Source of the DNA: SYFY01 sp041752315
GTDB taxonomy: Bacteria > Pseudomonadota > Gammaproteobacteria > Pseudomonadales > Azotimanducaceae
Assembly: GCA_041752315.1 (NCBI GenBank)
Contig: JBGSHJ010000075.1
Span: forward strand, 62,001-126,000
Length of the DNA: 64,000 bases
Reading direction: 5' to 3'
Part shown: positions 16,176 to 25,602 of the stretch, piece by piece
How the letters are laid out: each line of letters begins with the position of its first letter
Position numbering within the stretch: position 1 is the first letter of the stretch
The notes under the pieces: model-generated
The model's input: only the letters and a program-made list of their open reading frames with translations
The model's database searches: none
What the model was told of the DNA's origin: nothing
Made by a program: the position numbers and the translations under genes

Positions 16176-17546
16176 GTGATCGAGCCTGCAGCCATCGGTG
16201 CACGAGTGCCGGAAACCTCCGCCAGGATCCTGAACGAACTCTCCGAACGACCGATGCATCCTGTTCAGATCGGTACCGTTGCGATGTGCCTGCTGATCAA
16301 TCTGATCGACGGGTTTGACGTCCTGGCGATGGCGTTCGCGGCGAGCAGCATCGGCGCGGAGTGGCAACTCTCACCCACCGAACTGGGGCTGCTGTTCAGT
16401 TCGGGGCTGGCCGGAATGACGATATCGTCGCTGTTTCTGGCACCGGTGGCGGACTACAGCGGTCGACGCACCGCCATCCTGATTTTTCTGGTCGTCATTT
16501 CCTTCGCCATGGCAGCATCGGCGCTCGCCGGGAGTGTGGCCGAGCTGGCCATCTGGCGATTTGTTACCGGCGTTGGGGTGGGTGGGTTGTTACCGGCGAT
16601 CAACACGATGGTTGCGGAGTTCGCGTCGCGGCGGCGCCAGGAACTATCGGTCTCCATCATGCAGGCCGGCTTTCCGCTGGGCGCAAGTGTCGGTGGGATC
16701 GTTGCCTGGTTTCTGATCGAGGCCCATGGCTGGCGGTCTGTGTTCTGGGTTGGGGCCGGTCTTTCCAGCGCAATGATTGCAATCGTCTGGTGGAAACTTC
16801 CCGAGTCGCTGGAGTTCCTGCTGACGCGGAAGCGACCCGATGCCCTGATGAAAATCAATGTGTTGTTGGCAAGACTTGCGCTACCGTCGATCGCCCATCT
16901 GGACAGCCATCAATCTATTCATCGTCAGGTTGGCTTCACTGGACTGGCATCGAGAGATACCCTGATGCGTCTGATCCCGTTATGTGTGTCCTTCTTGTGT
17001 GTGATGGGTTGTTTCTATTTTGTCTCGGCGTGGACCCCGAAAATGCTCACGGATGCAGGCTTCACCGTGTCCTCCGGCATCTCCGGAGGCATCATTCTCA
17101 ACGTCAGCGGCGTGCTCGGTGGGGTGTTGCTGGCCTGGGCGGCATCGGGGCCGCGGATTCGTCTGCTGACGATCGGCTACGTCGTCGCCAGCGCCTTCGC
17201 CATGGCCGTCTACGGTTTTATGTCAAATCTTGGGGCGCTGCTGGTAATGGCCGGGGTGCTCGGGTTTTTTCTGGTCGGTGCGATGATCGGTCTCTACAGC
17301 CTGACACCGGCCCTGTTTCCGGCCAGTGCCCGGGCCACTGCCACGGGGTTCGCGATTGGTGTTGGCCGATTGGGTGCCATGGCAGGGCCGGTGGTGACTG
17401 GCGTATTGATCGAACGGGAAATGCCGGCATCGACGATCTATCTGACATTCGCCCTACCCCTGATCGTGGCCGGCGTGGCACTGTTCATCCTGCACCACAT
17501 TTCCGCCAAGGGCCTGACAAGGCCTCCCAAGGAGGGCTCTGCATGA
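16176..17546 (+). CDS. MFS transporter, aromatic acid:H+ symporter-like
   Basis: A roughly 456-residue, 12-segment MFS protein. The start GTG 16176 is chosen because GGAAGA precedes it and the product then begins with the LNERPM-like prefix usual in the AAHS group, followed by INLIDGFDVLAMAFAA; Asp in helix 1 (DGFD) is typical of aromatic-acid symporters such as PcaK. Other motifs are DYSGRR in loop 2-3 and GVGVGGLLPAINTMVAEF. It probably imports an aromatic or related organic acid. It overlaps the following VOC gene by four bases (ATGA), so the two are co-translated. Confidence 0.85.
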   Translation: MIEPAAIGARVPETSARILNELSERPMHPVQIGTVAMCLLINLIDGFDVLAMAFAASSIGAEWQLSPTELGLLFSSGLAGMTISSLFLAPVADYSGRRTAILIFLVVISFAMAASALAGSVAELAIWRFVTGVGVGGLLPAINTMVAEFASRRRQELSVSIMQAGFPLGASVGGIVAWFLIEAHGWRSVFWVGAGLSSAMIAIVWWKLPESLEFLLTRKRPDALMKINVLLARLALPSIAHLDSHQSIHRQVGFTGLASRDTLMRLIPLCVSFLCVMGCFYFVSAWTPKMLTDAGFTVSSGISGGIILNVSGVLGGVLLAWAASGPRIRLLTIGYVVASAFAMAVYGFMSNLGALLVMAGVLGFFLVGAMIGLYSLTPALFPASARATATGFAIGVGRLGAMAGPVVTGVLIEREMPASTIYLTFALPLIVAGVALFILHHISAKGLTRPPKEGSA

Positions 17547-18112
17547 CACTCAAGCGCATTCATCACGTCGCCTATCGCTGCAACGACGCCCGGGAAACCG
17601 TGACGTTCTATCGCGATGTGGTGGGCATGGAATTCAAGCTCGCCATCGCCGAAAACGAGGTGCCGTCCACTGGCGAGCCAGATCCCTACATGCATGTGTT
17701 CATGGACTGTGGCGGTGGCAACGTGCTCGCGTTTTTCGAATTGCCAAACTCGCCACCGATGGGGCGCGATCCGAACACGCCCACGTGGGTGCAGCACATC
17801 GCGTTTGAAATGGATAACCTCGACAGCCTGCTGGCGGCCAGGGACCGGATTATTCAACTCGGCATCGAAGTCCTCGGACCCATCGATCACGGCATCTTCG
17901 ATTCAATCTACTTTTTTGATCCCAACGGGCACCGGCTCGAATTAGCCGTCAACAAGGGCTCGGTCGAAGACATGCGGCGCCTCAAGGAGGTGGCCGATGA
18001 CATGCTGGAGGAGTGGTCAAGAACCAGGCAGGCGCCACGTCATGCAGCATGGCTGCACGACAGGATGTCTTCCAATCGCTCCAGTCGTTCCTGGACAGAC
18101 GATCAGACCTGA
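17543..18112 (+). CDS. VOC (glyoxalase/dioxygenase superfamily) protein
   Basis: A 189-residue protein made of one vicinal-oxygen-chelate fold: RIHHVAYRCNDARETVTFYRD at the start (a first metal His about residue 7), a middle VQHIAFEM, and a C-terminal SIYFFDPNGHRLELAV with the metal-ligand Glu position. The fold covers glyoxalases, extradiol dioxygenases and resistance proteins; the FYRDVVGMEF block does not decide between them. Translational coupling to the AAHS-type transporter suggests that it acts on the imported compound or a breakdown product. The tail overlaps the end of the convergent SulP gene by ten bases. Confidence 0.85.
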   Translation: MTLKRIHHVAYRCNDARETVTFYRDVVGMEFKLAIAENEVPSTGEPDPYMHVFMDCGGGNVLAFFELPNSPPMGRDPNTPTWVQHIAFEMDNLDSLLAARDRIIQLGIEVLGPIDHGIFDSIYFFDPNGHRLELAVNKGSVEDMRRLKEVADDMLEEWSRTRQAPRHAAWLHDRMSSNRSSRSWTDDQT

Positions 18113-19785
18113 AGCGCACCTGTCGGCTGATCCGGTGAGCCGGTAGCGGTTAACCGACCGAGACCCAGTGCCTCCGTGAAGGTCTGGGCGTACCGTGCTG
18201 AATCCCGGGTGTCAATCACACCGGCCCGACGCAGTTTACGGTAGACGCGGGCCTTGGCCTCGCACAACACAACACTCGATCCCCGTTTTTCCAGAGTGTC
18301 GATGACCTCCGCCAGTGATGTGATTCCCGTGATATCCATGAAGGGTACGTGCCGCAGGCGCAGGATCAGGCGGACCGGCACACTCTGCGTGGCGAGCAGC
18401 GCGCGCTGGAGATTTTCGACGGCCGCAAAAAACATCGGCCCCTCGATTTCGTAGGCGACCACTCCGTCCGGAAGCTTGTCAAGGCCGAGCTGCTGCAGAT
18501 CGGCCTGCAGATCGTGGTCGTCCACCGGCGCAGTCTCGACCGAGTCGGCCATGCGACTCATGAAGTGCAGCATCGCCAGGATCACACCGACATTGACAGC
18601 CACCACCAGGTCGGCAAACACCGTCAGCAGGAAGGTTATCAGCAGGATCGCCTTGTCGGCATTGGGCGCCTTGCGCAGGATGAACGCGCAGTGTTTCAGG
18701 TCACTCATGTTCCAGGCCACGACAAACAGGATGGCAGCAAGAACAGCCAGCGGGATGCTCGAAGCCAGTGGCGCCAGAAACAGGACCACCGCCACCAGCG
18801 TCAGGACATGCATGAGTCCGGCGATCGGACTGGTGGCGCCATTGCGGATGTTGGTGGCCGTGCGGGCGATGGCACCGGTTGCCGCGATCCCGCCAAAGAG
18901 GGGTGCAGCAATGTTGGCGATGCCCTGCCCCATCAGTTCCTGATTCGAATCGTGGCGGGTGCCGGTCATGCCATCGGCAACGACCGCAGACAGCAGCGAT
19001 TCGATCGCCCCGAGCATGGCGATCGTGAATGCCGGACCGATCAGCATGATCATCTGCGGCACCGAAAGATCCGGCAGTGCAAATGTGGGCAGCCCTGACG
19101 GGATGGTGCCAAACGTGCTGCCGATGGTTGCCACACCGGTCAGGTGAAACGTCGCCTGCAGCAAGGTCACCAGCACCATCGCCACCAGGGGTCCGGGAAT
19201 GCGCTGCAGCCCCCGGATGCGCGGCGAGAAGATGACCAGCGTCAGCCCGATCATCGCCAGCACCAGTGTATTGACATTCAACTGGGGTAACGCCTGGAGC
19301 AGATGCAGCAGTTTTTCGTGGAAGTGAGTGCCTTCAATCGCCGGCAGACCAAAAAAATCCCGCCACTGACCGACAAAGATGATGACGCCAATGCCTGCCG
19401 TAAAACCGGCGATCACGGGGCGCGGAATGAACTTGATGACCCGCCCCATCCGGGCGATTCCCATCAGCAGGAGGATGACGCCCGCCATGATCGTGGCCAC
19501 CTGCAATCCGGCGATCCCGTACTGCGCAGTGATGCCCGCAAGAATCACGATGAAGGCACCTGTCGGGCCGGAGATCTGGACCCGACTGCCGCCGAGAATC
19601 GTTGTCAATCCACCAGCGATGATCGCGGTGTACAGGCCCTGCTCCGGACGAACGCCCGAAGCAATGGCAAACGCCATCGCCAAAGGCAGCGCAACCACGC
19701 CGACGATCACACCGGCAACGAGGTTGGGCAGCCATTGCGACCGGCCAAGGAGTCCGGCCCGATGGGCTTCGAACAGGGCAATCAT
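18103..19785 (-). CDS. SulP family anion transporter with STAS domain
   Basis: A 560-residue SLC26/SulP carrier. The membrane domain (about 15-410) carries the family signatures LPLAMAFAIASGVRPEQGLYTAI and SRVQISGPTGAFIVI-type residues in segments 1-4, and the cytoplasmic C-terminus is a STAS domain (about 435-545) with the strand-helix block FMDITGITSL. Bacterial SulP proteins move sulfate, bicarbonate, dicarboxylates or other anions, and the substrate is not predictable here. No carbonic-anhydrase fusion or partner is visible. It converges with the VOC gene with a ten-base overlap and is divergent from yegD. Confidence 0.93.
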   Translation of the reverse strand: MIALFEAHRAGLLGRSQWLPNLVAGVIVGVVALPLAMAFAIASGVRPEQGLYTAIIAGGLTTILGGSRVQISGPTGAFIVILAGITAQYGIAGLQVATIMAGVILLLMGIARMGRVIKFIPRPVIAGFTAGIGVIIFVGQWRDFFGLPAIEGTHFHEKLLHLLQALPQLNVNTLVLAMIGLTLVIFSPRIRGLQRIPGPLVAMVLVTLLQATFHLTGVATIGSTFGTIPSGLPTFALPDLSVPQMIMLIGPAFTIAMLGAIESLLSAVVADGMTGTRHDSNQELMGQGIANIAAPLFGGIAATGAIARTATNIRNGATSPIAGLMHVLTLVAVVLFLAPLASSIPLAVLAAILFVVAWNMSDLKHCAFILRKAPNADKAILLITFLLTVFADLVVAVNVGVILAMLHFMSRMADSVETAPVDDHDLQADLQQLGLDKLPDGVVAYEIEGPMFFAAVENLQRALLATQSVPVRLILRLRHVPFMDITGITSLAEVIDTLEKRGSSVVLCEAKARVYRKLRRAGVIDTRDSARYAQTFTEALGLGRLTATGSPDQPTGALQV

Positions 19786-19935
19786 GTCTGCACTGCGCTC
19801 TGGTGATGTTCAGCCAATGATAGCCCCTCCCGCCAATCACCGTGGTGCCAGCTGGCATCCGTAGCGGCAGCACGCGGTTGCGTTCGCGTCGGCAATGCAT
19901 AAAATGCCCGGCCCTTCGCGGCGCAGCTGCACAGG

Positions 19936-21240
19936 ATGTCCACCCCGATGTACGCAGGTCTCGACTACGGTACTTCGAATTGTGCGATCGGTGTCCTGTC
20001 TGCGGACAGGGTCAAGCTGGTACCGCTGGAAGAAGGTCGTCCACTCATGCCGTCGACACTCTATGCACCAAGGCAGGATCTGCTGACCCGGCTGGCCGCC
20101 AGTTTCTCCCGTCTCCAGCCCTCCTCCTTTGCCGACTTCACCTTCGGCAGCGCCGCGACCGCGTCGTACCTGCACGATCCATCAACCGGCTTTTATGTCA
20201 AAAGTCCGAAGAGTTTCCTCGGTGCCCGCGGTATCTCGCCAGAGGTGCAACAGCGGTTCACGGTGATTGTCGCCGGCATGATGCAGCACATTTTCAACGC
20301 GCTGGTCCGTCACACCGGACAGGCGGTAGAACAGATCGTCATCGGTCGACCGGTCAACTTCCAGGGAGCTGGCGGAGAAGCGGACAACCAGCGTGCGCTT
20401 GCGATTCTGTCAGACGCGGCCCGGGCCTGTGGTGTCCGGGACGTCGCCTTTCTGTTCGAACCCATGGCGGCTGCGCTCGAACTCGAGGCGCGGCAGAATT
20501 CGGAAACAACGGTGCTGGTGGTCGATATCGGCGGTGGCACAACCGACTGTTAGTTCATCCGTATCGGCCCCTCGCGTCGCACCCGTCTTGATCGCAGCAG
20601 CGACATTCTCGGTCATTCAGGAGAGCGCATCGGCGGCAACGACTATGACCAGTTGCTGGCCTTTCATGGGCTCACACCGGCGCTCGGCCTGGGTGGCATG
20701 CGCAAGGATGGTCTGCCGCTGCCCAATCACCTGTTCATGGACGCGGTAGCCATCAATGACATCAATGCCCAGCAGAGGTTCTATTCAGCCGCCACCGGTG
20801 AACAGATCCGGCGTTATCACCTGGATATGGCGCCGGGCCATGCGTGTACACACTTGTTGAAACTGCGCGATGGTCGTGGCAGCTATCGACTGGTGGCGGC
20901 TTCGGAAGGTGCCAAGGTCCGATTGAGCGAAGTGGAAGCGGCGACGGTCGACCTTGGTTTCATCGAGCCTGGTCTCGCCATGATGTTGAGCCGGGCACAA
21001 CTGGCTTCTGCATCTCAGAAGCTGCTCCTGCATCTGCGTTCACTGCTGGACGAGGTCCTGGCACAGGGTTCGGCCCAGCCTGATCTTGTCTACCTCACGG
21101 GTGGCATGGCCCGCTCACCGCTTACACGCGCCTGCGTGCAGGCGGTGCTGCCCGAAGTACCACTGGTCGACAGTGACCACTTCCTGAGCGTGACCGAGGG
21201 ACTGACCATCTGGTCACAGCGCCTGTTCGGAACTACCTGA
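19936..21240 (+). pseudogene. yegD: yegD-like Hsp70-family gene interrupted by an amber codon
   Basis: The frame encodes a YegD-type actin/Hsp70-fold ATPase: YAGLDYGTSNCAIGV (phosphate 1) at the start, VIGRPVNFQG in the middle, VLVVDIGGGTTDC (phosphate 2), and YLTGGMARSPL (adenosine motif) near the end, 434 codons in all. A TAG at 20551-20553 (codon 206) falls right after GGGTTDC. E. coli YegD has Ser there, so a single-base TCG-to-TAG change would explain it. The frame stays open and conserved after the stop, indicating a recent mutation, sequencing error or read-through. YegD is a putative chaperone of unknown role. The end overlaps the convergent monooxygenase gene by eight bases. Confidence 0.85.
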
Positions 21241-22945
21241 GCACGAAATTTCGCTCGAGTTCCGCACGCACTTCGCCCTGGTGCTCGAAATAACGCCGGA
21301 ACCCACCGTTGTAGTTGCCGTCCTGGCGCCGGTTCGACTCCCCTTCGAAATTGTAGTAACCCGGTGTGCATTCCTGGTTGCGCGACGTCTTGCCACGATG
21401 CCGGATCACTTCATCCACCCACCACTGCTCGGCTTCGGCCGTGGGTTCGATGCTGTGCAATCCCCGCTTGCATACCGCGTCGATACAGGCCGCAATATGA
21501 TCGCCCTGCGTCTGCAGCATGTCTGTGAGGTTGAACTGGAAGGACGCCTGGTAACCCCCCATGATGAAAAGGTTTGGATAACCTTCGGTATGGATGCCCA
21601 GCAGTGTGCGGATGCCATCGTTGTACTTGTCATCCAGCGACCGGTCACCGCGGCCGATGATGGTGTTGTAGATGCCGGTTTTCTGCACTTCGAAACCGGT
21701 GGCATAGATGAGAAGGTCAACCGGGTAAACCTTGCCATCGAACACCGGCCCTTCGGCACGGATCTCGGTAATGCCCCGACCATGGGTATCCACCAGATGC
21801 ACTGACGGCAGGTTGAAACTCGGCAGATATTCGTTGTGAAAACAGGGCCGCTTGCACATGAACATGTACCAGGGCTTCAGCGCATCGGCGGTTGTCCTGT
21901 CGACGACGATCTCGTCGATCCGCTTGTGAATGCGCATCATGTAGTCGATGTTGGCATTTTCCTGCTGGCGAAGTTTTTCTTCCGGGCTCAGGGCGTCGAG
22001 CCGGGCCTGTTCCTGCGGATTGCGTTCGAACGCCGCCAGAACCTTGGCTCGTCGTTTTGACTGCCAGCCCGGCTGCAGTTTGCGTGCCCAGTTGGGATCG
22101 GTCGGCCAGTCATCACGAACATCGATGGACGATGGTGTTCGCTGAAAGACGTACAGCGCCTTGGCACACCGGGCGACTTCCGGAACGATCTGCACCGCAC
22201 TGGCTCCGGTGCCAATGATTCCTACCGTCCTGTCGCGCAGCTTCTCCAGTTTTTCACCCGTCCAGCCGTAGTCCCAGCGCGACGAGTGGAACGAGTGACC
22301 TTTGAATGTCTCCATGCCACCGATCTTTGACAGCTTGGGTTTGGACAGCGTGCCGTTGGCGCAGATCACGAACCGGGCACGCATGTGATCTCCACGATCG
22401 GTACGGATGTGCCACTGCTGCTCGTCATCGTTCCAGCGGGTTTCGGTGACCGTGGTATGAAAACAGGCCAGCGGGTACAGATCGTATTTTTTCGCGATCG
22501 CCCGGCAATGCTCCAGTATTTCCGGTCCCCGCGAGTAGTGATTCACCGGCACGTAGTCGAGTTCATCCAGCAGCGGCAGATAGTCGTATCCAACCACATC
22601 GCAGGCCACACCCGGATAACGATTCCAGTACCAGGTGCCGCCTACATCGGCACCCCGTTCGACGATCCGGATGCTCTCGACCCCGATTTCCCGCAATCTC
22701 GCCGAGGTCAGCAATGCCGAAAAACCGCCGCCGATGAACAGGACCTCGACAAAGTCGTTCAGCGGTTCCCGCGCAGGATTGGACTGTACAAATGGATCAA
22801 CGGCATACCGCGCCAGAGCCCCCGACAGGTCAGAGGTGTACTGTGCGGTGCCATCCGGCCGCATGGCGAGCCGCAGGTCTCTCTCCTGCGCAAATCGCTT
22901 CTTGATGTCATCGTAATAAGTCTGCGGTCGTGGGGTGCGCGCCAT
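21233..22945 (-). CDS. Baeyer-Villiger-type flavin monooxygenase
   Basis: A 570-residue flavoprotein of the class B monooxygenase group (cyclohexanone/steroid monooxygenase-like). After an unusual N-terminal extension of about 65 residues comes the FAD Rossmann motif GGGFSAL, then GGTWYWNRYPG, the Baeyer-Villiger fingerprint FKGHSFHSSRWDYG (FxGxxxHxxxW), and the NADPH motif IIGTGASAVQIVPE. The enzymes insert oxygen next to a ketone using NADPH and O2, giving esters or lactones. ATG 22945 follows GGAGAAATCAACC. The N-terminal extension is reminiscent of 4-hydroxyacetophenone-monooxygenase-type proteins. Substrate unknown. Confidence 0.9.
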   Translation of the reverse strand: MARTPRPQTYYDDIKKRFAQERDLRLAMRPDGTAQYTSDLSGALARYAVDPFVQSNPAREPLNDFVEVLFIGGGFSALLTSARLREIGVESIRIVERGADVGGTWYWNRYPGVACDVVGYDYLPLLDELDYVPVNHYSRGPEILEHCRAIAKKYDLYPLACFHTTVTETRWNDDEQQWHIRTDRGDHMRARFVICANGTLSKPKLSKIGGMETFKGHSFHSSRWDYGWTGEKLEKLRDRTVGIIGTGASAVQIVPEVARCAKALYVFQRTPSSIDVRDDWPTDPNWARKLQPGWQSKRRAKVLAAFERNPQEQARLDALSPEEKLRQQENANIDYMMRIHKRIDEIVVDRTTADALKPWYMFMCKRPCFHNEYLPSFNLPSVHLVDTHGRGITEIRAEGPVFDGKVYPVDLLIYATGFEVQKTGIYNTIIGRGDRSLDDKYNDGIRTLLGIHTEGYPNLFIMGGYQASFQFNLTDMLQTQGDHIAACIDAVCKRGLHSIEPTAEAEQWWVDEVIRHRGKTSRNQECTPGYYNFEGESNRRQDGNYNGGFRRYFEHQGEVRAELERNFVLR

Positions 22946-23028
22946 GGTTGATTTCTCCGCGATCGTGGCTCGAGTCAGTCTGAAAAATTTGTCCGCTCTG
23001 GCAGTGTATTCACAACGGTTCCGGGCCG

Positions 23029-23045
23029 GGAGCCTGACAGGCTCC
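23029..23045 (-). terminator. Hairpin directly after the quinone oxidoreductase stop
   Basis: GGAGCCTG and CAGGCTCC form perfect 8-base arms separated by one base, overlapping the stop codon of the minus-strand gene that ends at 23045. No T-run follows on the minus strand (CGGCCC), so it is at best a weak terminator or a 3' stabilising hairpin. Confidence 0.35.
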
Positions 23046-24028
23046 TAAACCGTCCCCTTCACGATCACCTTGCCAACGGCCTCGTTGGCTCCGACCCGGG
23101 CAATCGCCTGCGGGACCTGTGCAAATGGGAACACCTTGTCGATCGGTGTTCGAATCTGGCCCGACTCCGCCATGAGGCATAGCGTCTCATGCTGTGCGCG
23201 GGTCTCCGCCAGGGAACGGGCACCAGGGAACGCGCCTACCAGCGAATAACTTCGCAGCACTGCATTCAGCGGGTCAATCCGCGCCCAGGTGCCACTGGAA
23301 TACCCGATCAGGATCACCCTGCCATGGCGGGCTATGCACTTCACCGCCTGATCATAAGCAGCTCCACCCACCGGGTCGAAGATCATGTCCACTCCCTTGC
23401 GGCCGATGATCTGCTGCACCGCATCGTGTATCGCGGTGTTTCGATAGTTCACAACATGATCGGCGCCAAGAGACTTGCAGAACGCAACCTTCTCTTCGGA
23501 ACTCACGGTGGCAATGACGGTCGCGCCAACTGCCTTGCCAAGCTGGATCGCCGCTGACCCGGAACTGCCAGCGCCACCGAGCACAAGCAGGGTTTCGCCT
23601 GCCTGCAACTGCCCACGCTGGATCACACCGACATATCCAGTATGAAAAGGCACCCAGAATCCTGCTGACGCTTCAGCCGACATGCCCACCGGTCGGCGCA
23701 GGGTTGCGGCTTCATGGACCTGACAGTATTCAGCAAACCCGCCCATGCCCTCGGCAAAACGGGTTGAACTGATCAACCGGTCGCCAATCTTCGCCGAGCA
23801 TCCTGGGCCAACACGGGTGACGGTGCCGGCAATTTCCTGGCCGGGTGTGACCGGGGGTTTGCTGACCGCAGGGTAGTTGCCTCGCACCATCAGGACATCC
23901 GGCAGACCGACGCCGGTGGCTTCTACCCTCAGCTCGATGATCCCTTCACCTGGTGCCGCAAGTTCCCGTTCCTGCAGAGACAGGACATCCAGGGCTTCGC
24001 CAAACCGGTCGGCTCGCCAGTATTTCAT
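23045..24028 (-). CDS. Zinc-independent MDR-family (quinone) oxidoreductase
   Basis: A 327-residue NADPH:quinone-oxidoreductase-like member of the medium-chain dehydrogenase/reductase superfamily. The N-terminal GroES-like domain lacks the zinc-ligand cysteines. The nucleotide-binding fold shows VLGGAGSSGSAAIQLGK and later VDMIFDPVGG and GRVILIGYSSG. Such enzymes reduce quinones or alpha,beta-unsaturated carbonyls with NADPH. ATG 24028 overlaps the TGA of the upstream MFS gene as TGATG, implying translational coupling; a GTG one codon earlier is the alternative start. The pairing with a transporter suggests a common substrate. Confidence 0.9.
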   Translation of the reverse strand: MKYWRADRFGEALDVLSLQERELAAPGEGIIELRVEATGVGLPDVLMVRGNYPAVSKPPVTPGQEIAGTVTRVGPGCSAKIGDRLISSTRFAEGMGGFAEYCQVHEAATLRRPVGMSAEASAGFWVPFHTGYVGVIQRGQLQAGETLLVLGGAGSSGSAAIQLGKAVGATVIATVSSEEKVAFCKSLGADHVVNYRNTAIHDAVQQIIGRKGVDMIFDPVGGAAYDQAVKCIARHGRVILIGYSSGTWARIDPLNAVLRSYSLVGAFPGARSLAETRAQHETLCLMAESGQIRTPIDKVFPFAQVPQAIARVGANEAVGKVIVKGTV

Positions 24029-25434
24029 CACGCAGTTCCTTCAACATGTTTGGGTGGGGGTGCACCGATAGACGCTTCGCGCCTCAGTTTTTCCTGAATC
24101 TCCTCGAGCGTGAGTCCCTTTGTTTCGGGGGCGTACTTGAGGACCAGCAACGCACCGATGATCGGGCCGATTGCAACCCAGGTGATTCCCCAGGAAATTC
24201 CCATCACGGGAATCAGCAGCCCGATGATCATCGGAATGAATACCTCGGTGATGCGTCCAAACAGATTGGTGGTCCAGCCATAACCGGTGGCCCTCAATTC
24301 CGTCGGGAACAGTTCCGACGCATAAACGTGTGTCGCGCCAATGGCGCAATTGAAGAAGAACACCGTCGCGATGTGCCAGAAATACTGGCCAAACACCGTA
24401 CTGGTATGGAAGAGGCCGACGATCATGACCGCGGCAATGGAGTAAAACGCCGCGCAGGTGATCTTGCGCCCGAGACGATCCACCAGCTGCCCCGCCAACA
24501 GGTGACCAAACGCGCCGCCGATGTAGGCCCACATCACCACATCACCCACCTGCGCCGGTGTCATCCCGACTTCTTCACGTGCGTAGATCGACCAGTAGGC
24601 CACCGACGGGGCGGTGACCAGGTGCACACAGTTCCACAACAGCGCAACGATTCTGAAGCGCGGCAGATACTGCGGAGAAAACAGCAGCCTGGCTTCCGCC
24701 AGTTGCACTCGGAACGTTGCCAGTAACGACATGCTGGTACGCAACCGGGCGATCTCCTCATAACGCGCGGTCTCACGCACGCCATACCGCAGCACCGGCA
24801 GCAGAAGCAGCGGGATGGCACCGATCAGGTAGAGCCCGCGCCAATGTGCGCCATCATGCTCGATACCCAGAAGCGCAGACCCCCAGACCACCAGTCCCAT
24901 CGCAAAGTCATGCGCAGCATTGCCTTCAGCGTCCTTCAGGAGCAGGAAAAACGGCGAGGCCTTGGCCATGACCACCGTGCCGACCGTCGCCATGGCGGTC
25001 AGAATCGTGATACCGGTTCCCCGGAGTTTTGCCGGCAGTTCTTCACCGGCGATGATGATGGCCAGTCCGTACTGCGCAGTGAGGAACAGACGCGCCACGG
25101 TCTGCCAGAAGGTGAACTCTTCCTTCGTCTGCACAAATGCGGTTGCGCCGCTGGCGATGGCAAAACCGGCTACCGTGATCAGCAGCAGGCTGCGTCTCCC
25201 GAACCGGTCGGCGCACATGAGAAAGAAGAACGATGCCACGACACCGGCCCGGGTGATGGCATACAGGATGCCCCATTCATCGAGCGCAATATCCAGCGTC
25301 GCACGCACGTCGACCGAAGCCAGCGTCAGCATCGACGCATCGAATCCTTCGTACAGGGTCGTGATGCCAAGCAGTGCCAGCAACAGCACGTGATAGGACG
25401 AAAATCTCTCCCGAACGGGTTCGTCGGTGCTCAC
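24028..25434 (-). CDS. MFS transporter, sugar-porter/AAHS-like
   Basis: A roughly 468-residue MFS protein with 12 predicted segments. Diagnostic blocks are LYEGFDASMLTLA in helix 1, ADRFGRRSLLL in loop 2-3, DRLGRK in loop 8-9, ASELFPTELRATGYGWTTNL and the C-terminal PETKGLTLEEIQE that is typical of sugar-porter-related MFS proteins. The start is uncertain: GTG 25434 gives a normal cytoplasmic N-terminus, while TTG 25482 would add 16 residues. It is upstream of and overlapping the MDR oxidoreductase gene. The substrate is unknown. Confidence 0.85.
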   Translation of the reverse strand: MSTDEPVRERFSSYHVLLLALLGITTLYEGFDASMLTLASVDVRATLDIALDEWGILYAITRAGVVASFFFLMCADRFGRRSLLLITVAGFAIASGATAFVQTKEEFTFWQTVARLFLTAQYGLAIIIAGEELPAKLRGTGITILTAMATVGTVVMAKASPFFLLLKDAEGNAAHDFAMGLVVWGSALLGIEHDGAHWRGLYLIGAIPLLLLPVLRYGVRETARYEEIARLRTSMSLLATFRVQLAEARLLFSPQYLPRFRIVALLWNCVHLVTAPSVAYWSIYAREEVGMTPAQVGDVVMWAYIGGAFGHLLAGQLVDRLGRKITCAAFYSIAAVMIVGLFHTSTVFGQYFWHIATVFFFNCAIGATHVYASELFPTELRATGYGWTTNLFGRITEVFIPMIIGLLIPVMGISWGITWVAIGPIIGALLVLKYAPETKGLTLEEIQEKLRREASIGAPPPKHVEGTA

Positions 25435-25602
25435 AGACGCTGTTCGACAGTATTGAAAGACAACCCGGTTCCCCTTCCCCAAGGTGAAGTCCGATCATGC
25501 CATGTGAGCCCTTCGCTTGCACCGATGGTGATCCGCCAGTCACCCGCGCGCAGCGATGGGCCAACCTGTCCGCAGGCTTATTTGCGGTCTGCAGTGCGTT
25601 GC

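Noticed and set aside
16361..17542. Long upstream extension of the VOC frame
   Set aside because: It is an out-of-frame reading of the AAHS-type transporter gene; the VOC protein starts at the ATGA overlap.
20551..20553. TAG in yegD as a pyrrolysine codon
   Set aside because: YegD is not a pyrrolysine family, the position is not catalytic, and pyrrolysine is not expected in this type of organism. A nonsense change or sequence error is simpler.
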